From Ceratodon purpureus (Eukaryota; Streptophyta; Bryopsida; Pseudoditrichales; Ditrichaceae), in assembly GCA_014871385.1 (NCBI GenBank), contig CM026424.1:18385357-18449356 (forward strand): DNA of 64,000 nt. The letters run 5' to 3'. Both the position numbers and the translations under genes were made by a program. Shown here one piece after another: positions 55,369-64,000 of this stretch. Numbering within the stretch: position 1 is the first letter of the stretch; the number at the start of each line of letters is the position of its first letter. The notes beneath the pieces were generated by a model. It ran no database searches and was not told where the DNA came from. It was given only the letters and a program-made list of their open reading frames with translations.

Positions 55369-58300
55369 ATGGCGATGGCGTCGACAGCGTCCACGGAGGG
55401 CATCGACATATGGGGCAGTCGCAAGTCGTATGGGCGGGGCAGCAGGTCGCGCTCCCGGTCGTTCAGTGTGGGCTCCGACATGTTCTTCTCTCGCAATGCC
55501 ACCCCCTCGCGCCACCACGAGATGGAGGACGATGAGGAAGCCCTCAAGTGGGCGGCGCTGGAGAAGCTGCCCACTTTGGACCGCCTCCGTACCACCATCC
55601 TACAAAAAAGCCTTGGCAGCCGAGTCGTGCATGAAGAGGTCGATGTGACCAAAATGGGGTATGAGCAACGGCGCCAGATTATCGACAACTTGTTGCGCGT
55701 TGCCGAAGAAGATAACGAAAGGTTCCTAATCAAGCTTCGCAATCGAATTGACAGGTATCAGATTAGCCCAGCCATTGATGTATCTATGTGCCTCACTTAG
55801 TGGCCAGCTGCTAGTAAGTTGGTTCATGGTGCAACTTTGAATTTAATATGTCATAGTCCTGATTATATTGGAAACCAGCTTCTGGCTATGGGAAGGACTA
55901 AGAGAGAGTTTTATGTAGTGTAAGTCGGTATAATTGTTTTTGTGTAGGGTGGGAATTCAGCTTCCGACGATTGAGGTCAGATATGAGAATCTGACGGTCG
56001 ATGCGAAGTGCTTCGTGGGATCACGAGCATTGCCGACACTCAAGAATGTCACAATCAACATTGCTGAGGTTTGAGAACATTTCAAACATTTTGTTCTTCT
56101 GGATTGGTAGCCTAACTTGTACCTACCTCTTGTATGATCCAGCAGAGTGCCATAGCTGTTCCTAAATTGTGACGATAAGCAGTCGCTACTTGCAGAGGTG
56201 TTGTGGCAATTATGCCATTGGAGTGGATGATAGTTTGCAATCGCTTTGGCCGATTTAGAGCGATCTCCTTTGTATTCAGAAGCTGTTTTGTCTCCAATGC
56301 ATCTCTTCAATGAAACAAAACGATTGGAGTGCACCCTTAGCTGAATCTGGTTTTTGTGCTGATCATGAAGAGTATTCTGGACTCTGTGGGTTTATCGCCT
56401 GCCAAGAAGACGGAGTTGAATATCCTGCATGACGTCAGTGGGGTCATCAAGCCAGGGCGGTACGTGTTAGAAGAGCAACTTCACTTTCGAAATTTGCACT
56501 TCAACTTCACCTTTAAATCATCTTACAGCTGGATCCAAACTTCTAGTGTCATTTTCTTTGTCGAATTGCATGAGCTTTGTATTTGTCGATTACACCCACC
56601 GTCTGTAAAGCTTAGCAACTTTCAATCGAAGCTACTGTCTTCCAGTAGCAGAGCTGAAACACCATAGAAATGGATAGGTTCCGACACAGAACCTGGGACT
56701 TGTAATCACCAATTGTGACATGGCAGAATGACATTGTTACTGGGGCCACCAAGTTCAGGGAAGACCACACTGTTACTCACCCTTTCCGGCAAATTTGACA
56801 AAAGCTTGCAGGTGCGCGAAATGATCTAATCAGTTTCTTTGTTTCTTACCAAGATGGTACCCGCAAAACTTGTATTTTTTGTGTGCAAGTACAAGTAGGT
56901 TGCCTCACATTTTTATCAGATTTGCTAAAAAAAAAAAGGTGAGCTGAGATTCGACAACTGCATCGGATCTTAAAAATACTCAGTTGGCCGTCGAAATGAT
57001 TTTGTTTTTTCAGGGCCAGGTGAAAGGGAATGTAACGTACAATGGACATAGACTAGGCGAATTCGTCCCCCAGAAGACGTCGGTCTACATCAGCCAGCAG
57101 GATCTCCATGTAGCTGAAATGACTGTCCATGAAACACTCGATTTTTCTGCACGGTGCCAAGGCATTGGCACCCGCTACGGTAAGGACAGACTAGATCTAG
57201 GGTTAGAAATCCAACGTCGTCTGAACCAGAGAGTTTTCACATGCGTCAATATGCAAGAGAATAATCAACACCTGATTTCTGGATGCAGAGATGCTTGCCG
57301 AGCTTGCAAAACGAGAGAAACAAGCTGGGATATTCCCCGAAAAAGACGTGGACGTCTTCATGAAGGTCGGTGCTGATTGCCCTAAGTTGTGATCCACATG
57401 CTGATCTCCTCAAGTAATCCCTCTGCTCCAATTCTCAACGTATTCTTTCCATATAATGTCTGCAGGCAACCGCAGTTGAAGGCATGGAGAGCAGCCTCTC
57501 CACGGATTACATAATGAAGGTATGTTAGAACCTGCAATTTCGAAACATGTAATTGCAACTACATGTGATGCCATCTGCACATTCTAAATCTCCCCGTTTT
57601 GGTGATTGAATAGACTTTAGCCACCAAATAGTACGCGTCTTGATGATTACGTACCTTTGCACTTCAGATTTTGGGATTGGATGTGTGTTCGAACGTCCTT
57701 GTTGGTGACAGCATGCATCGGGGCATCTCTGGAGGCCAAAAGAAACGCGTCACCACTGGTATGTTTGTAGGAAATCAGTTTAATTTGCTTCACCCTAATT
57801 CCAATGTGATGTTGATCACTCATAAAGACTCGACCACCTTTTGCAGGTGAAATGATAGTTGGCCCAACGAAGGCTCTGTTCATGGACGAAATATCCACCG
57901 GACTAGACAGCTCTACCACGTACCAGATTGTCAAGTGCCTGTCTCAGTTTTGCCATGTTATGGATGCTACCATCATGATGTCCCTTCTTCAACCTGCTCC
58001 TGAAACTTTCGAGCTCTTCGATGACGTCGTCTTGCTCTCTGAGGGTCAAGTTGTCTACCATGGACCAAGGGAGCACGTCCTTGAGTTTTTTGAGGCTTGC
58101 GGTTTCGTTTGCCCTGAACGCAAAGGCGTGGCAGATTTTTTGCAAGAGGTGAGTATCCATCTGAACTAGTAATCTTTAAGCTCAATAATTTGTGGATTTC
58201 GTGTTCTGATTTGAGCTTTCGGAGAAGTTAACTCCTGGTGTGCTTGATGCAGGTAACCTCGCGCAAGGATCAAGAGCAGTACTGGAGCAACAGGATGCAA

Positions 58301-61300
58301 AACTACCGATATGTGTCAGTGAAGCAGTTCGCAGAGAGGTATAAAATGTTCCATGTTGGCGTCAACTTGACAGAGGATCTTGCAACACCGTATGAGAAGG
58401 AACGGTCTCACAAGGCGGCCCTCACTTTCGATCGTTACGGTGTTAGCAACATGGAGCTTTTCAAGGCCAATTTCTCTAAAGAATTTCTACTCATGAAACG
58501 ACAGTCCTTTTATCATATCTTCAAAGCTTGTCAGGTAAACTACAGCTCTCTCATACCACCACAATCTTACTGACATATCCCTTTTAAACATATATCATCA
58601 AGTATAATAATTTTTCGGATCGATTGCAGATTGGAGTCATAGCCCTAATTGCCATGACAACCATCTTCCGAACGTCGATGGGGCACTCAACACAAGCTGA
58701 AGGCGCAGCATACATGGGAGCTCTATTTTTTGGGATTGTGATTGTGATGTTTAATGGCTATGCCGAGCTTTCAATGACAATCTTCCGGCTGCCCGTGTTC
58801 TACAAGCAACGAGACCTGCTGTTCTACCCAGCTTGGGCATTTTCTTTGCCGAGTATGGTGTTGAGCATCCCTTCCTCGATTGTGGAGGCTGGCATCTACA
58901 CGCTCATCAGTTACTACGGCATGGGCTTTACTCCTGAAGTTAGCAGGTAAAGTATTTCCGCATAGTCTCTTGGATATTGTATTAACGGAATACGGGATAC
59001 CAGAACTGGCGTTGTGAGAATTATTTTCTCTGTAATAAGATAGCTTTTGTTTGGCACTGAAAATTAAGAAAATCTGGCACAAACAACAAGACTGGAGGAA
59101 AAAGTGAACAGAGGAAAACTTGTGAGTGATTGGAGTTTCTGATTAGTGTGTACCTGGAATTAACTGCAGGTTCTTCAGGTCGTTTCTGTTGCTGACTTTG
59201 GTGCACCTCATGTCAGGTGCGTTGTTTCGGTTGATTGCTGGCATCTCTCGAACAATGGTCATTGCCAATACGGGCGGAACTTGCGTGTTGGTAGTGTTTG
59301 TTTTGCTCGGGGGGTTTATTATACCGAAAGAGAAAATCAAACCATGGTGGATCTGGGGCTATTGGTCATCACCTATAACGTACGCCGAGACTGCCATCAC
59401 TGTGAACGAGTTTCTCGCACCTCGATGGGCCACAGTGAGTACTTCGCTTTGTTATAGTCCTCTGCTATAATTAATACAAAATCCTGTGGAAAACTAAAGA
59501 TTATATATCACTTACATCACTACCTCTCTCAACTTCTTGTTTAACGTGCTGAACAGGAAATACCAAACAGCACAATGACCCTCGGCCACAAAGTTATGCA
59601 TAATTTCGGGATCCATCAAAATGCTTACTTGTACTGGCTCGGAGTAGGAACGCTCGCTGGTTACATAATCCTTTTCAACACGCTGTACACCCTCGCGCTC
59701 ACGTATCTCAATCGTAAGTTACCAGCCCCATTCAGCTTCGTTGAATTATCACTTGTAGAGTTTTTCTTCAATGATCTTGTTCGGATAGAAGACGACGTTT
59801 CAGCATGACCAAATTCTCTCTTCCTACAGCCCTAGGAAAGCCACAAGCAGTCATTTCAGAAGAAGCTCTTGCTCAGAAGAATGCAAATCGAACAGGGGAG
59901 GAGATTGCGGTTTCAACGAGGCAAAAGTCGAGAAAGCTCCGTGAAAGGTCGATGGACTCCATCAACATCTTTGGTATGATATTTATATAATTTTCAACAT
60001 TGAATACTCCTACAGTCCTCTGTTTTGAAGCCCTTCATCTTATCACGTACCTCTGTGATGTAGGGAGTGATTCCCGAAACGGAGAACATGTTTTGAAGGT
60101 AACCTATGACAGTTATCAAGTTGCTGCTGAGCCCCCAACAATACGAGGGTCAGGGCAGAAACGGGGAATGATACTGCCATTCAAGCCTCTATCCATGTCA
60201 TTCAGCAATATAAAATATTTTGTGGATATGCCAGCGGAAATGAAAGCTCAAGGCGTGACGGCAGAGAGGTTACAGCTTCTTTGTGAGGTGACAGGAGCCT
60301 TTCGTCCTGGAGTCCTCACAGCCTTAGTTGGAGTAAGTGGTGCCGGGAAGACGACACTCATGGATGTGTTGGCAGGAAGGAAAACGGATGGCTATGTTGA
60401 GGGTGAAATTCGCATCTCTGGATTTCCAAAGGTGCAAGAAACTTTTGCTCGGATTTCTGGCTACTGTGAGCAGAATGACATTCACTCTCCTCAAGTGACA
60501 GTCTTGGAGTCACTTGTTTTCTCAGCGTGGCTCCGATTACCTCCTGAAACTGACCCCAAAACTCGAAAGGTAAGTCCCAAATATGAAGTTCAACTTGGAT
60601 TCAGAATATTGAATAGCTCTCACATCACTGAAACAAATTCCTTTCTTCTTTCTGAGTTGACTCAAAAGCATTGGTTTGAACAGCAATTTGTGGAGGAGGT
60701 AATGGAACTGGTGGAGTTGAAGCCATTGGAGCATGCACTAGTTGGTTTGCCTGGAGTGACTGGTCTTTCCACGGAGCAGAGGAAACGGCTAACAATTGCA
60801 GTGGAGCTCGTTGCCAACCCCTCCATCATCTTCATGGATGAGCCCACTAGTGGGCTTGACGCCCGTGCAGCTGCCATAGTGATGCGCACTGTCAGGAACA
60901 CGGTCGACACGGGACGCACTGTTGTGTGCACCATTCACCAGCCCAGCATTGATATCTTTGAATCCTTTGATGAGGTGAGTACTACTGTTCATCTTCATTT
61001 GAGTACTGTTTCTGGTTGAGAGTGGTTCCATGTTCAACGTCTTGATGATTGTGAGTTGCTGGCACTCCAGATGTTGCTGATGAAACGTGGAGGACAAGTG
61101 ATATACATGGGGCCATTGGGGCGGAATTCGGAGGCACTTATCAAATACTTCGACGTAAGCCAATCTCGGATTAACATCCTGATGAAGCTCCGCTGAATAT
61201 CATGTACTTATGATGATGCCAGAATCACATTAACATGCATAATCTTAGAATTTCCCTACCTGTTAATGTGTTGTAGGAGCTTCCTGGAGTACCCAAGATC

Positions 61301-62785
61301 AAAGAAGGCTTCAACCCAGCAACGTGGATGCTGGAAGCAACTAGTCCAGCAGTGGAATCACAGCTCCAAGTCGATTTCTCAGACGTCTACAAGCAATCCT
61401 CACTATTTAGGTTTGATTTCATCTCTTGAACGACCTGCTGCCACACCAATTGCGTAATTATTCTCTGTATTTAGGTACCGTTGTTCTGTCATAATACCTC
61501 ACTAACACAGTTTGTCGCAGGCAAAATAAGGAGCTAGTGAAAACTCTGAGTACACCTGCAAGAGGGGCTAAGGAACTTAGTTTTCCAACGAAATACTCAC
61601 AATCATTCTGGACACAAATCGTTGCCTGCCTGTGGAAGACGAAGTTAACTTACTGGCGTAGTCCCGATTACAATTGCGTCCGTTTCTTCTTCACCTTCAT
61701 GACGGCTTTCATCATCGGTTCAATGTTCTGGGGCGTCGGCAAGAATGTGTGAGTCCACTTACTAGCAGACTTCAAAATTTGGATTAACCATGGACATGTT
61801 GCAGTCACCTCAGATGTCGTAGAATCGGGTGAAATCGTCACTGAAAATCATTTAAATCAAACTTCCTGGATAATGTGCAGAACCGACGAGGTGAATTTGT
61901 TCAGTATTTTGGGAGGGATGTTTTCGGCCGTCCTTTTCCTTGGTATCAATAATGCCTCCAATGTTCAGCCAGTGGTCGCTGTGGAAAGAACGATCTTCTA
62001 CAGGGAGCGCGCAGCAGGGATGTACTCGGCCGTCCCCTATGCACTCGGCCAGGTGAGCACCACGTACACTTCACATCCTGATTGTACAAGTCTAGATACA
62101 ATTTCTGGAAAGACCTAATTCTGATCCCCGGGTGGTTGCTTGTGCAGACGTTGATCGAGATTCCCTATTGCTTGGTTCAAAGCATCCTCTTCTCCTTGCT
62201 CACGTATTCCATGATGAGTCTCGAATGGACTCCTAAGAAATTTGTCTACTACATCTTCATCATGTATTTCTCTTTGCTCTACTTCACATACTACGGCATG
62301 ATGGCGGTGGCGCTCACACCAAACCAACAGATCGCTGCGATTGTTTCATCGGGATTTTACTCGATTTTCAACCTCTTCTCTGGTTTTATGGTCTTCAAAC
62401 CTGTAAGTTGAACTCCACCATGATCTGTTTCATAAACTTCTTTTGCATTGAGCAGGTAGGTCCACTGTCTTTACCTTGGAAGTGAGAAATTTGATGGTCC
62501 TTTGACTTGCAGAATATCCCGGTATGGTGGGTCTGGTACTACTGGGCCTGCCCAGTTGCGTGGACGCTGTATGGGCTTATCACTACGCAGTTCGGGGATG
62601 TGACAAGCCTGATAAGCACTTCAGATGGGTCACCTCCCATCATGGTGAAGGATTACGTGAAGAAGACCTTCGGGATGACTTCGGACATGATCGGTGCTGC
62701 TGTCACCATGCCGGTGGTGTTCACTGTGGTCTTCGCTGCTGTTTTTGCGATTGGAATCAAGTATTTCAACTTCCAACAGCGATGA
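55369..62785 (+). CDS. Full-size ABCG (pleiotropic drug resistance, PDR) transporter
   Basis: Twenty-two exons join in frame to 1492 residues: 55369-55754, 55948-56068, 56371-56459, 56727-56811, 57014-57179, 57289-57365, 57466-57519, 57668-57758, 57847-58148, 58253-58534, 58630-58946, 59170-59434, 59557-59713, 59830-59973, 60064-60569, 60684-60974, 61071-61154, 61277-61410, 61521-61748, 61881-62052, 62148-62402, 62513-62785. The order is NBD1-TMD1-NBD2-TMD2. NBD1 has Walker [10 protein letters not shown] (~205), signature ISGGQ (~346) and Walker B LFMDE (~367). NBD2 has GVSGAGKTT (~935), LSTEQ (~1042) and IIFMDE (~1062). PDR hallmarks [28 protein letters not shown] and [17 protein letters not shown] are present. 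Usual length is ~1400-1500. Such plasma-membrane pumps export lipophilic metabolites, including terpenoids in some plants; the substrate here is unknown. The start ATG has a second ATG two codons later. Confidence 0.96.
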
Positions 62786-63629
62786 TCACGGGACAACCAA
62801 ATTTTTCTTAGTCTACTTTTGTACAATACTTCACATACGGGTGAACAATCCCACAAGTGGTATGAGAAAGGGTTCAATCTAGTCAGCACTGCGGGTATGT
62901 AGGTTACGAGAAAAGAACACACAACCAAATTTCGGAGAGATTGAATCAGGACGAACCCTTCAACATGGCCACTGCTCCGTTTCGGGCAATTTTTTTCTTT
63001 GTGAACGGGTACTTACCAAATCAAACTTATGACATCCAATACTTTTACAAAATCGTATGCCAAAATCTTTCCGGTTCAACCACTTGCAGCTAATCCCTAT
63101 GATAATATCAAGGTTCATACCCCAGCACCGCAGTGACCATCATTGCAATCCTCCATTTGCCACTGCGTCCTTCCGTTATGCGCTAAGAATTGCAACCTCT
63201 CTGCAAGATTGTAATTCTTAGACTCCTCATTCACCCCATCATTCATCAAATAATTTGATCACCCCCAAGCCACATTCAACCCATGTAAGAAATTGTCATA
63301 CGTATCTGAAACACAGACAACCTGATCGACAACCAGATTCAATACGGTCCCTGCTGCAGCCATCAAAGTGATAAGTGAACCTAGACAACGAACTCATGAC
63401 CTAATTTTTCCAATTGGTGAAAATAGTGTACCTGGTATAACCTTTAACGTCGCTTCACACGATCTTAGCCTTCGCCATTCTCCATTAGCACCGCTGATAT
63501 TAGCATCGATGAGGAAATCATAACCAAACCCTTGCTAAAGCCGATTACAATTCACCTCAATTCCAAGCAACACTTAACTCAGTCACAAACAACCTCCTCT
63601 CACTGTCCTTCATTATTAGGGTTACTGCC
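62786..63629. other. 3' flank of the PDR gene and intergenic DNA
   Basis: No gene seen. A short near-inverted pair GAATTGCAACCTCTCTGCAA / GATTGTAATTCTTAG occurs near 63187-63220. Confidence 0.4.
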
Positions 63630-64000
63630 ATGGCTGCCCGAAGCACTCGTCGTCCTCTCTTCACCATCACATCCTCCACATCCACTGACCCCATGTCCGG
63701 GATCCTGCAAAGAAACCGACACCGCCGCTCCCGCCGCTCCCTCAAAATCCAAATTCCTCCCCTTGCTCGGCTCACCCGAGCACCCCGGTATGCTCCCCTT
63801 CGCCAGGCTCTCGACGATAACAACACGAACTCGGTCCCCATCGTCCTCGAAACCTCTCCCTTCGGAATCAGCAACTGCGTGATTCTTTCCGGGGCTTGGA
63901 TCACCCGTGGCCGGAGGCGGGCTGCCCTTCCCCTGCACATCGAGCACTTCCACATCCCCGCCATCGCCACCATGCTCTACATCACCTTCACTGCTGCTAC
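63630..64000 (+). CDS. Possible gene start at the window edge (partial, strand uncertain)
   Basis: An ATG in good context (CTGCCATGGCTGCC) opens a plus-strand frame with no stop to the window end (~123 codons): Arg-rich N-terminus (MAARSTRRPLFT...RHRRSRRSLKIQI) that could be a transit peptide, then less biased sequence. The region is GC-rich, and two minus-strand frames (to 63600 and 63557) are also open. One of these is Gly/Asp/Ser-rich, like a disordered C-terminus. I cannot tell which strand is coding and do not recognise a family. Confidence 0.3.
   Translation, partial: MAARSTRRPLFTITSSTSTDPMSGILQRNRHRRSRRSLKIQIPPLARLTRAPRYAPLRQALDDNNTNSVPIVLETSPFGISNCVILSGAWITRGRRRAALPLHIEHFHIPAIATMLYITFTAA

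Overview
This is nuclear DNA of a land plant. The genes have many short GT-AG introns (CCDC93-like 14 exons, PDR transporter 22 exons), and the tRNA genes are of eukaryotic type without an encoded CCA. Two sperm-tail PG-rich (STPGR/SHIPPO-like) repeat genes imply flagellated sperm, and there is a microbial-type terpene synthase-like (MTPSL) gene, a class known from non-seed plants. A bryophyte (moss or liverwort) is the best guess. The species cannot be fixed from the sequence alone.

Layout. 1-8.7 kb: a giant near-perfect palindrome (arms 386-4083 and 4989-8686, spacer about 0.9 kb). Each arm carries a tRNA-Val(AAC)/tRNA-Phe(GAA) pair, an exon-like ORF and one copy of a short repeat family with AACCCCTAAA termini. 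8.9-10.0 kb: decayed exons of an unrecognised coiled-coil gene. 10.2-24.5 kb: a mosaic of duplicated segments. A roughly 3.5-kb block (10.16-13.74 kb) is repeated in inverted orientation at 19.32-22.27 kb. The left copy encloses the MTPSL gene, while the right copy encloses an unrelated small secreted S-protein homologue (SPH) between the same upstream and downstream flanks. Two more SPH family members follow, one a pseudogene. Within this mosaic lie a BTB/POZ-type gene (14.1-15.4 kb, minus) and an unrecognised internally repetitive gene interrupted by a CACTA-type miniature element with a 3-bp target duplication. 25.5-28.8 kb: two STPGR proteins in tandem. 30.3-36.7 kb: a complete CCDC93-like gene (Commander/CCC complex) with a foldback element in intron 4. 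36.7-55.3 kb: AT-rich, gene-poor DNA with three more AACCCCTAAA repeats, a miniature element flanked by TA, small hairpins and a minisatellite. 55.4-62.8 kb: a complete full-size ABCG (PDR) transporter. At the right edge a GC-rich region may hold the start of another gene.

How the genes relate. There is no operon. Two themes stand out: sperm-cilium proteins (the STPGR pair), and secreted or metabolic defence-type functions (MTPSL, SPH cluster, PDR exporter). Any functional link between these is inference. The most unusual structures are the coding-sequence exchange between duplicated promoter/terminator cassettes, the palindrome with its tRNA genes, and the AACCCCTAAA repeat family with a fixed internal CAACCGTAAGATCTTG motif.
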